Under the pieces are notes generated by a model that was not told the origin of the DNA, made no database searches, and saw only the letters and a list, made by a program, of their open reading frames with translations. 64,000 nucleotides of DNA from Actinomycetes bacterium. GTDB lineage: Bacteria > Actinomycetota > Coriobacteriia > WRKU01 > WQUG01. Location: positions 1-64,000 of the forward strand of contig JAISUC010000011.1 of the NCBI GenBank assembly GCA_031272275.1, read 5' to 3'. Shown piece after piece: positions 30,609 to 42,600 of the stretch; within the stretch, counting starts at the first letter, position 1, and the number at the start of each line of letters is the position of its first letter. The translations under genes were made by a program, and so were the position numbers.

Positions 30609-30650
30609 GGGGATGAATATCACACGCTCATCACGTCATTGCCCTTACGT

Positions 30651-33600
30651 TTATGCCTCCTTTCGGGTGCGGCGGTGCAGGGCAAAGCTCGCGACTGCTG
30701 CCGCCAGCAGTACCATGACCACGATCCAGCTCCAAGCGACTTCGCCGGTGCTCCCGGGTCGTACGGGCGTGGGTGCCGGTGCCGGCTTGGCAACCGCAGG
30801 TTTCTTGTACGCATAGACCGGCGGTTTCGCTGCCGTGGCACTGCCGATACGCGGGTTGTGTATCGTGTAGGAGCCGACGACGTTGCCGTCCGCATCCCTC
30901 AGCGTCACGGTGTAGTCGCCTGCGGGCAGGTGGTCAAAGCGATAGTTGTTCCCGTCACTGTCGACACTGCCGGTCGTCGTCACCGGACCGACCAGTTTGC
31001 CGTCCAAGTCATAGACCGGGTTTCCGTTCGGGTCGGTGATGGTCACGATGATGCCTGCCTTGGGCCCTTCGCCCGGATCCTGTTTGCCGTTGCCGTTCTT
31101 ATCGTCAAACACCAGACCACCGACGTCATAGCTGGGTACCAAACCGATGTCGATATGCGCCGTGTCGGTCGTGATGACCCCGGCTGCGGCGGCCGCCTGG
31201 GTCAGGTCGCCACGAGCGTTGCGGGTGCCGGTGCCGTCGCTGTCATAACGGTCATCACCGACATCCTTTTTCGCAACCTCATAGTCTGCCAGCTTGGTGC
31301 CGCTGCCGTCGGTGAACACCAAGCGATAGTCGCCCTGGGGAACATTCACAAAGTGATAGTTACCGTCGGCGGTCACCTGCGTGGTCGTGACGTACGGCGG
31401 ATACAGATTGCCTTCGCTGTCGCGCGCCGGCACGTATTGCCCGGTCGTCGGATCCTTGACGTACAGGTTCACGTTCACGCCGGCAATCGGCGGCTCGCCC
31501 GCGTCACGCACACCGTCGTTATCGGTGTCCTGCCAGACCAGACCGTCAATCGTGTAGGTCTTGACCAGGCCGAAGTCGGTGTGCCGTGCGCTTCCGTCGC
31601 TGTCATAGTTCGCGTTACCGACGACTGCATCGGCTCGGTCGGTCCCGCCGCCCGAATAGGTTCCCCGTGCATCGTTGTCGATGGTCGTGTTGCCGCCGAC
31701 CTGATGGCGCGTCACGCTGTAGTCGCTCAGCACGTTTCCTGCCGCATCCAGCAGCGTCACGGTGTAGCTACCCGGTGGCAGCTCTTCAAAGTAATACGTG
31801 TAACCATCCGTCGCATACAGGCTGTTGTCGACGATGCAGGTCGCCACCACAGATCCGTCGATGTGCCGCGCCCGGGTGCCGTCCGGCAGGTAGACCACGA
31901 CCTGCAGCCCGTCACCGATCAGCACCTCGCTGCCGTCGCGCACACCGTTATTGTTGCGGTCATCCCAAACCAGACCGCTGATCTCGTAGTTCTTGGTCAG
32001 ACCCATGTTGTTGCCGACGCTGACACCGTCACTGGTGACCGTGGACGGACCGACGATGATGCCGCCGATGTTGCCCTGTTTACCGCCACCCGGCGTCGCC
32101 GTCTGGGTTGCATCACTATCCAACAGCGGGTCTGCGCCCTGTCCGGTTTGTGTGACCGACATATCACCCAGGGTGTCACCGGACGGGTCGGTAAAGACCA
32201 CCCGGTACTGACCTTCGGGCAGGTCGGTGAACACATAGTTTCCGCCGCCCAAATCGACATCGGTGGTCACCACGGACAGCACCGGATCCCCGCCGGTATG
32301 CGTCGCCGGCACCCAGCCGCCGCCGCCCCCGTTAGCCGTCGGATCCCAGACCTCCAGATCCACGGTCGTGCCGGGTAGCAAGGGCTCGGTCAGGTCGCGG
32401 ATGCCGTCATTGTCCTCATCATCCCAGACGATACCGCCCAGGTCGTAGCAGGGCGTCAAACCGACATCGTTTCCGCCGGACACATTGTCGGTGGTCGTCG
32501 TGGACGGATCCAGCACAATACCGCTGATAACGGCCTGTTTGGCGCCGTTGACCACGGTCTGGGTCGCGTCGCTATCCAACCTGTCGTCGCCACCTTGATC
32601 GGCACGGGTGACACTCCAGCCGCCCTCGGCACCGCCGGCCGGGTCGGTGAACACGACTTGGTAGGTGCCTTCCGGCAAGTTCACGAAGTGATAGGTGTAG
32701 CCGGCCGACGCCGTATCGGTGGTGACGACCTGGGGCGGCACCTGTGCGCCGGATATGTCGGTCGCCGGGACGTACCCGCCCGCGCCGCCGTTCGCATCAG
32801 CGTCCCACACATACAGCGTGACGGTCGAGCCCGGCATCAGGTCTTCGCCCGGATCGCGCACACCGTCGTTGTCGGCGTCGTTCCAAACCAGCCCGTTCAG
32901 GTCGTAGGCCTGCACCAGACCGAAATCGATGTGGCGTGCGCTGCCGTTGGCATCATAGTCGGCCGCCCCCACCGCAGCGTCTGCCCGCTCGGTCACGTTG
33001 TCGGTGTAGATGCCCACCGCGTCATTGTCGACCACGGTGTTGGTCCCCACCCGCCTCTGCGTGACCCCATAGGTACCGAACACGGTGCCGGTCGGGTCGT
33101 ACAGGATGATGACGTATTCGCCGTCGGGCAGCTCTTCGAAATGCCAAGTGTAATCATTGGCGACGTAGCCCGCGTTGTTGATGGACTCGGTCGCCACCAC
33201 AGATCCGTCGATGTGACGCGCCCGCGTGGTCCCGTCCGCCTGATAGATCACCACGACACAGCCGGTACCGATCAGGCTTTCGCCGATGTCGCGGATGCCG
33301 TTGTTGTCGCTGTCCTCCCAAACCAGGCCGCTCATCTCGTAGTTTTTGGTCAGACCCATGTTGTTGCCGGTCGACGCCCCGCCGGTCGCCACGGTGGACG
33401 GACCGACGATGATGCCGCCGATGTTGCCTTGCTTGCCTGTGCCCGGCAGCGCGGTTTGCGTCGCGTCGCTGTCCAGCAGCTCGTCGGTGCCCTGGTTGGC
33501 GCGCGTCACCGACATGTCACCCAGCGTGGCCTCGCTGGGATCGGTGAACACCACGCGGTATTCGCCCTGGGGCAGATCTTCAAACAGGTAGTTGTAGCCG

Positions 33601-36600
33601 TTGTCGGTATCAGTAGTCACGATGGAGAGTACGATGTCTCCACCGGTGTGATGTGCCGGGACCCAGTCGCCGTTGCCACCGTTTGCCGTCGGATCCCAGA
33701 CCTCCAGATCCACGGTCGTTCCCGGCAACAGGGGCTCGCCTGTGTCCTTGATGCCGTCGTTGTCCTGATCATCCCAGACATAGCCGTTGATGTCATAGCT
33801 CGCAGACAGACCCAGATCGTTTCCGGTCGAAATGTTTCCGGTCACGCTCGGGTCCAGCACGATGTTGCTGATGGTCGCAGTCTTGGAACCATTCGGCAGC
33901 ACCGTTTGTGTCGCATCGCTGTCACGCAGGTCGTCTGTGCCCTGATTGATCTTCGTCGCGCTGTAATCGCCCAGGGTGGCGCCTGTTGGATCGCTGAATA
34001 TGACCTGATAGGTACCGGCCGGCAGCTCGTCAAAGCGATAGCCGTATCCGGCAGACGCCGTGTCGGTGGTTACCGTCTGGGGCAACACCGGCGTGCCGTC
34101 GACGTGTACGGCGGGCACCCAGTCGCCGCTGCCACCGTTGGCGGACGGATCCCAGACGTTCAGCTGTACGCTGCTGCCCGGCAGCGGCGTCTCGCCGCTG
34201 TCGCGAATGCCGTCGTTGTCCGTATCGTTCCAGACAGTCCCGCGGATTTCATAGCTGGGTACCAGACCGATGCCGACCGTGTCGATGTCGCGTGTCACGT
34301 ATCCGACGTCAACGGTTGCGGTCGTCAGGTCGCTGTTATCGTTCTTTGCAGCGACCGCGTCGCTGTCCAGACGGTCATCGGTGCCGACGTCCTTTTTGGC
34401 AACCTCGTAGTCTGCCAGCGTGGTGCCACTGCCGTCGGTGACGACGACTTTGTAGTCACCTTCGGGCAGGTTTTCGAACTTCCAGTTGGTGTTGCCGGTT
34501 GCGGTGTCGGTGGTCACAACCGCGGTATAGGTCGTACCCTGACTGTCCGTCGCCGGGACGTACTCCCCCGTTATCGGATCGCGCACCAACAGGTTCACGG
34601 TCAGATCGCCGATTGCAGGTTCACCCGGATCGCGCACACCGTCGTTGTCGGTGTCTTCCCAGACCAGGCCGCTGATGTCATAGGTTTTGACCAGGCCGAA
34701 GTCGATGTTGTAGGCATGCCCGTTGCCGTCGTAATCGGTACCACCCACGGCCGCCTGGGCCCGGTCGGTCACGCCACCGGTATAGACGCCCACGGCATCG
34801 TTGTTCACGGTCGGGTCGTTTCCGACCTTCGCGCGCGTGACGCCATAGACGCCCAGCACGGTGCCCGACGGATCGTACAGGGTCACCACGTAGCTACCCG
34901 GGGGCAGTTCGGTGAATTCATAGGTGTGCCCGGACAGGCCGTAGTCGGCAACGGTCACGGTTTCGGTCGCCACCAGCGTGCCATCTATATGATGCGCGCG
35001 CGTGGTGCCGTCCGATTCGTAAACCACGACCAGGCAGCCGTCCGCCAGCAGCACTTCGCCGGTGTCGCGGATGCCGTCGTTGTCGGCGTCATCCCAGACC
35101 AAGCCGCTGATTTCGGCGTTCGGCACCAAGCCGCAGTTCACGCCCGAAACCACTCCGTTGGTCCCGATACCCGGACCGGTGTCGATACCGCTGACGGTCG
35201 CGGTCTTGGTGCCTTCGCCGCTGCCGTGTTGTGTGGCGTCCGAATCGATCAGTTCGTTCGAGCCGACATCGCGTTTGGTGACCGACATATCGCCCAGCGT
35301 GTTGCCGGACGGGTCGCTGAAGGTCACGCGATACGTGCCTTCAGGGATGTCGTCGAATCGGTAGTTGTAGGTCGCGGACGGCGCGCCCGCGTTGTCCGTG
35401 GTCAGCTGCGAGGGCACCACAGCACCGGTCACATCGTGTGCCGGCACCCAGCCGCCGCTGCCGCCGTTGGCGGTCGCGTCCCAGACCTCCAGGGTCACGG
35501 TGGTCCCGGGAATCGGCGCCTCGGAGCTGTCGACCAGTCCGTCGTTGTCGGTGTCTTCCCAGACCAGACCGTTGATCTCGAAGCTGCGCGTCAGACCCAG
35601 GTCGTTGTTGCGACTGGACCAGCCGTCGACCAAGCTGTCGGCAGGCAGCGTGATACCGTCAATCGTCGCCGATGTCAGGGTGCCGTTTGCATCGTGTCCG
35701 CCCACACCGTCGTTATCGATGGTGTCGTCGCTGCCCACATTGGTCGCAGACACGCCGAATTCGCCCAGCAGGGCTCCTGATACGTTATCGGTGAACACCA
35801 CTTTGTATGTGCCATAGGGCAGGTCCTCGAACAGGTAGTTATGCCCGTTCAAAATCGCTGTCGTGGTGGTCTGCGGCGTGATGGTTCCCCCGTGGGCGTC
35901 GGTCGTCACCTGCGTCCAGGCGCCGCTTGAGGGGTTTTGCACGAACAGCGTCGCGACCACTCCGGCCAGCGCCGGCTCGCCCGGATCCTGCAGCCCATCA
36001 TTGTCGCGATCCTCCCAGACCAGACCGCTGACCTCGTAGGTTCGCCGCAATCCGATATCGTTCGAGACGCTGTCGGTGTTCGTCAGCGACAGCAGCGTCG
36101 CCGCGTCATCGATACTGACCGTCACCAGCTTGCCGGTACCGTCGGTGGTATGCGCGGTGGCATCACTGTCGACGGTGTCGTCTGCGCCGACGTCGCTGGC
36201 AGTCAAATCACAGGCACCCAGCCACTGCGTGTCGCTTTCAAAGGTCACGCGGTACTGACCTGCCGGCAGCGCGGTAAAGCAATAGTTAAACCCGGTCTGT
36301 GTCGCCGTGGACGACTCGGTCACCTGCGACGGGACCAGGTTCCCCTGGTCGTCGCGCGCAGCCACCCAGCCGCCGCTGCCGCCGTTGGCAGACGCGTCCC
36401 AGACCTCCAGCGACACCTTCACGCCGTCGATCGCCGGCTCATCCGGATCCTGAATGCCGTCCAAATCACGGTCATCCCAAACCAGACCCGCCAACACATA
36501 GGGCTTGAACAGACCGGCGTCGTTGTGTTCGCTGGCGCTGGCCGTGCCGTCCACCGAAATCACGTGATTTGCCTGTGTGGACATATCGACCAAATCGTGC

Positions 36601-39600
36601 AAGTTGGTATAGCGCCCGTCGACGTCGCTGTCCTTATCCTCGTTCGCCGTGCCCGTCAGGCGCAGCGTCGTCTCGTAATCGCCCAAGTTCGCCCCACCCG
36701 GTCCGGCCGTGGACGTGAACACCAGATAGTATTCCCCGTCCGGCAGGTTCGTGAACACATAGCCGTTCGTCGCGTCGGTCACTTGGGGCGTGATGGGGTT
36801 ACCGTCGCGGTCGGCCGTGACCGTGACCCCGGTCGAGGCATTCACCAAGGTCACCGTGACGCCCGAAATCAAATCCTCGCCGGCATCCTGCACGCCGTTG
36901 CGGTTGCGGTCCTCCCAAACCAGGCCGCTGACCGTACGCGGCAGCCACAGGCCCACGTCGTGGTGCTTCGACTGCCAGACCTCGTCGGCCGGGTTGTTCA
37001 CGATACTGACTCCCGGAATGGTCGCCGCGGTCAATTCATCGGGGGAGTACGTCCCCACGGTTGATCCTTGATAGTCGGTCGTCGTGGTATCAGGATTCGT
37101 ATGCGTGTAAGTGCTGTTCGCGTCACTGTCGACGGCGTCATCGCCTCCGGCGTCTTTGGGGCTTAAGCTATAGCGACCCAGATCGGCACCGGTACCGTCG
37201 GTGAACACCACCACGTAGTTACCCGCAGGCAGGTTGTCAAACGCGTAGTTGTGCCCATCCAGCCAGGGCGTCGCCGTCGGGGTTTCCTGATCACTGAAGA
37301 CCCAGGTGTTACCGGTCACGGTCGCCGTGACGGGGTTACCCCAGACGTCCACGGCAGGCGTCGTGCCGTCCGCCTGGTACAGGGACACCGTGATGCCGTC
37401 GATGGCAGGTTCGTTTGCCTCTCGCACGCCGTCGATGTCACGATCCAGCCAGAGCGATCCCGTGATTTCGTACTTGCGCGGATCGCTGACTTTTACGAAG
37501 GCGTCCACCGTGGTGTCACTGCTGGTGACATCTGCCCAAAGCACAGGCGTAGTCGCCCCGATGGTGTCTGCGTGCACGGGAATCTGCGGGAAGATGCGGT
37601 CGGTGATCCCGGTGATGGTGACCTTACCGTATCCCGGACGCACGGAGTACTGGGGCGGGGACGCAACTTCCTGCAGGTAATAGATACCCGGGTTCAGGTT
37701 GTTCACGATCAAAGTCCCCTGTGCGTCGGTCGTCAGTGTCGTCGTCACGCTGGTTCCGTCGGCATAGTACAACAGGAACTGCGCACCTGCCAGCTCGTTT
37801 TCGTTGTCGGCCTTGTACTTGGTCAGGACGATACGGTGGCTGGGCACCTTGTCTTCCAGCGTGATCCATTTGCCGCCGTTGGCCTTCATGCTGACGGCCT
37901 CGTAGCTGGGCTGATAAATAGTCAGCGTTTCGCTCAACATATACCCGTAAGGAGCTGTGATCTCGCGGAAGGTATAGGTGTGTCCTTCCGCGAACACCAG
38001 CCCGAACGGGATGGTAAAGCTGCCGTCTGCCGCCGTGGTCACCGTGTAGGTCGCATCCGGCGTGCCCAAATAGACGCTGCCGGTGTATTCGGCGACCTCA
38101 TAGGTCGCACCACCCAGACCGGCAATCAACTGAATCATGCCGTCGCTGCGCACCATCTGATGCGGGGTCAGCCCCATCGAGGTCAGCGTCGCGGCGTCGG
38201 CCGCCAGGTTCGTGCGTTCGTCGGCAATCGAGGGGTTGTAAACACGTGCGATGTCGCCTTTGACGATAACCGGCTGAATCGGGGTGTTCGTGTAGCTAAA
38301 GGTGAACTTTTGGATTTGCGTCGACGATGCCACGCTGAAGTACATGTAGTCCGCCGTCGACTGGGACAGGTAACCGGCAGGAACCGATTCGCGGATGCGA
38401 TAGTTCCCCAATGCCGGCACCGGGATGGTGATAACCACCTTGCCCGTGCTGTCAGTGGTACCCGTAAGCGACGGGACGTTTACATAGGTGCCCGTGGTGT
38501 CGTCGTATTTATCTATCAGGAACTGCACGCCGGCAAATCCGGTCGCCGGATCAATGGTTCCCAGCGTCCCGTTCGATGCCAGCTGTCCGTTTGCGCTGGG
38601 GGTGTACTTGGTCTTGGTGATGGTGATTTCAGCCGGCTGGATGTTCAGCAGGTTTTTCACGATCAGCATGTCGCTGCGATATGCGACTGACGAGGCATTC
38701 ACGATTTGCCCGGCGTTATTCACCTGGAAGCGAATGGGCGTGATAATCGCCACGTAATCGGTGGGCGGCGCCACTTCGCTCACGTAATACCAGGTGTTTG
38801 CGACCAGGTTCGTGAAGGTGATCTTTCCGGTCGCATCGGTCGCATAGGTACCCACCAAGGTCCCGGTGTTCGGCACGCCCTGGTACAGGCGGAACTGCAC
38901 ACCGGACAGAGCCTTGCCCGAAGACGGCGTCATGTCGGTTTCTGCCATCGCGCGCGCCGATTCGGTCAACGCCGCCAGTTTCAGCAGCGTCACATTCACA
39001 TAGGCATTGCGGATGGTGACCGTATTGCCCGATACCGTCGGGGCATAGGTCCCGGAGGCATAGGGGGCCGCAGGCGCGGTCGCAATCGTCACGGTGGATG
39101 CCGCGACCGCCACCGTGAACTCGCCGGTCGGGGTCAGAATCCCGGGTGCGGACATTTCCTTGATGGTGTAGTTTCCGACCGGGATGTGTTCCAAGCTGAT
39201 TTTGCCCGCACTGTCGGTGACCACCGAATAGGTCTGATAGGGCGAGGATACCTGGGTTATCAGGAAGGGCACGCCGGCAGCTGCCGTACCGGCCCCGCCT
39301 GTTTTGGTGATATTCAGGTTGCCATAGACCGGCTCTGCCGTGTTGGAATAATAGGCCAGTTTCGCCACCGGGCTGGTGGTGGTTCCGGGTGCGGTCAACA
39401 CAAAGCTGTTCGCGTTGACCGTTCGAATCAGGTCGGAGGGCAGATACCCGGCAGGCGGCGAGATTTCTTTGACGATGTAGTCGCCGCGCCACAGTTTCGC
39501 CGTATCCAGCGTGCTGCCGTTGGTGCTGGTCCAGTTGGGACTGGACGTGTCAGACGGGAAGACCACCCAACCGGTCTTGTTGGTGGCACTGGTGAACCAC

Positions 39601-42600
39601 GCCGCATCCAGCTGCGCGTGGTTGTTGTCCAAAGTGCCGCTGGTGGCGGTCATCAGCAGGTCACCGGTGGTCGTGTCATACAGTCCGAAGGTGGCTCCGT
39701 TCAAGCCGGCTCCGGTCAGTTCGTTCGCGGTGGTACCGGCGGTTTTCTTCATGATGATGGTCGCCGGGTTGTCCTTGAGCTCGTTGTAGACCGACAGCGT
39801 TTCCAGCAAGGGCGAGTTATCCGCCCCATAGGCAAAGGTGTTGTATGCCCGCATGCCCGGCTGAGCGATGGTGGCGGCAGCTGTCGACAACGTCGGCGCC
39901 TTCATCTTGATACGCACTTCCAAGGTATCGGGTTTGATCATTTCGGCCGTCGGGTTGACCTCACGCACGCGCACCGCGCGCACCTGACGAGCCCAAATAT
40001 CGCTCCACGTCCCCAACGCCGCCACCTGCGCCTGATTGCGCCAAGTGTATCCGGCCGGTGGTGTGGCATACCAAACGTCTGCGGTAACTCCGTTTCCGAA
40101 ACTGTCCGGAATCGGGTTGTTGCTCATCAGGTATTCGACCACATAGTCACTCGCCGTCATCGGCGTGCCGCCGTTCAGGGTGCCGGTGACAGTCACCGCC
40201 GTGGCGGGCGGGCCGGCTATCACGTCGGTGTTCGCGTCCTGGAACTCGCTGTAGCGCGGACCGCGATACCAGCTCATGTTCGGAACGATGGCCTTGTCAT
40301 CCGCGTAGGGCAAAACATCCAGCACCTGCACTCCGTCATAAGGGCTCGGCCAAGCATTCGAAACCGTCAATCGGTACTCGAAGTTATTCGTGTTGCCGAC
40401 AACGCCACTGGTCTGAATACCGGTCGCCGACCACGGACCGTAACTGCCGTCGGCCTGCATCGCGCGGATGGTCTTTTCAGCCAACAAGCTGGAGATACCG
40501 ATCACGTTCACCCGCGCCGATGCCTTCAGCACGCCGGTTGCCCCGAAGGGGTTGTTGGTATCGGTCGTCTCCCAATTCGAACTGTCCCCCACACCTTGGT
40601 GCACGGCTGACGGGTCGTTCGCATAGGTCATATAGGCGTTGTTCACCAGCGCGACTCCGCTGGGGGCGGTTTTTGCCACTTTACCCGACAGCACGCCCAC
40701 GATACCGGCATCCGAAAGCGCCTTACTCCCCGATTTGACCAACTTCGCCAAGGTCAGGGTATTGGCCTTAATCACCAGCAGGGGCGCGTTGATGTGGTTG
40801 TAGGTGGCACTGGCCGCCGCCGTGTCTTTGTCGACGTAGGTGACCGTAAGCCCCGTCGCCGCCAGCTTGAACTCGTTTGACGGCGTGAAGGTGTCATAGT
40901 TGAAATTGTCAGGCAGGACGTCGATAATCGTCACGTTGTTCAGCACCGTGTCGAATCCGTCCGGCATGACCTCGTCTACACCGTCATAGACATCGATCAT
41001 CAATCGATACGACATTTGGGAGGGCGTCCCGTCGCTCTGTGTCGCATAAACCGTCTCGGAACCCCCGTTGCGATCTTTGCTCAGACCGATTCCGGCGTTC
41101 ACCGGATGAATGCGGAAGCTGTGTTCATCGACCGCACTATAGGTGCGCTGCGTCACCGTGCCGTCCAGCAGGGTCCGCACGTTGGTGCGGGTCACAGTGC
41201 CATAGTTGTGGTAATAGCCCAAGGGGAAATCGGCGTCGAAATAATAGCTCTCGTCCACGCCGGTTAAGGGGTTATCGGTCTGCCGGTGACTGGTCAGCGG
41301 CCAGGCAGCCAAGGGCTCGCCGTTTGTCTGATAGTACGTCACCGCGATTTGCTTGAAGTTGTTTTCGGCTCCAGCCGGGTTCTTGAGCTTCGTATAGAAA
41401 TAGACTTCTTCAGATGTGTCACCCGGCTTGATGACCTTAATCGACTCGGTCACCGTGATGCGGGTAATGGACTGCTGCTGTGCGACGGTCAGGCCGGCTG
41501 CGGTAAAGTCCAGCTTGCCCACGACGTTTTGGCGATCCAGCACCACGACGTCTTTCGTGCCGTCCCAGTGATAGGCCGTCACACGCGCGGGCGCATAGCC
41601 GTTGGTGTTACCGCGTTTGGCGGAAATGTTATTGGCGGTCCCGTTTGTTCCGGTGGGGTCGACCCCACTGAAATACATACGGGTATCCATACCGCGCCGT
41701 TTGCCGTCGGGCTGCGATGCATCCGCATAGACGCCGTCGATGACGTCCTCATAGCTGATGTTCTTTGACAACCACCCGGTGGGCCAGGGGTCGCCGGCAT
41801 AGATCTTTTGGCCGTTATAGTACCCGCCGAACTCATCGACCTCGCCTTGTCCCCAAGCGGCACGGATGCCTATCTCCCACAGGAACTCGCCGGTTTTCTC
41901 GGCGTTCGTGTCCCAGAACCAACCCTGGGTGATCGGGATGATTTGCCCGTCAAAGGTCTTGTCCCCGGTAAAGTGCGGGGCGATCGCCCATTTGCTGAAG
42001 TTACCCGGATAGGTGGGTGCCGTGGGTGTGTTGATCGTGTCGCTGGCCTCGAAACTGACCGGTTGTCCCACCAGTGCCGGATCGAGCGTTTCACTGCGTC
42101 CCAAAGGCAAGGTGGGATCGGCGGCCAAGGTATAGAACTCGCTGCCACCCGGATCATCGATCGTCATGTGGAAACTGATTTCGTTTTCCCATTCCTGCAC
42201 GTCCAAAGCAAAGGGGAAACCCAGCACCAGTTCAGGTGTGGGGACATTCATCTTGACATTGGTATAGGTCCGCTGCACCTCCAGCGCGCGACCCTGCATA
42301 TCGGTCCGGGTCACCACCCAGCCGGGGTTGCGCGCGGGCACAAACTCGGCCGGTACCGTTTCCAGCGAACCGTCCGTTTGGTCGACCTTGATATAGGTCG
42401 GGATCGTGTCGATATAGGTGAAGGTATCGATATTGCGCCGGACATTGGTGACCTTGAACTTGTAGGTCAAAACGGCAGTCTTGCCGGGTGCATCGTATTT
42501 CACGTCGCCGTAAGACCAGGGGGTGTTGACACCGGCAACCAGATTGTTGTCGTCATCACGCGGCTGATGAATCGCGCCCAGATTGATACCGACATCGTCG

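Noticed and set aside
34585-34720. Repeated 'SGLVWEDTDNDG' DNA as a mobile element
   Set aside because: These are SdrD-type protein domain repeats within one ORF; similarity follows the protein reading frame.
30639-40610. Long plus-strand ORFs (579, 1061, 375, 479, 634 aa) opposite the giant adhesin
   Set aside because: Antisense shadow ORFs produced by GC-rich codon usage and repetitive sense sequence; translations are Arg/His/Val/Gly-rich without domain-like signals, while the minus frame has clear domains.
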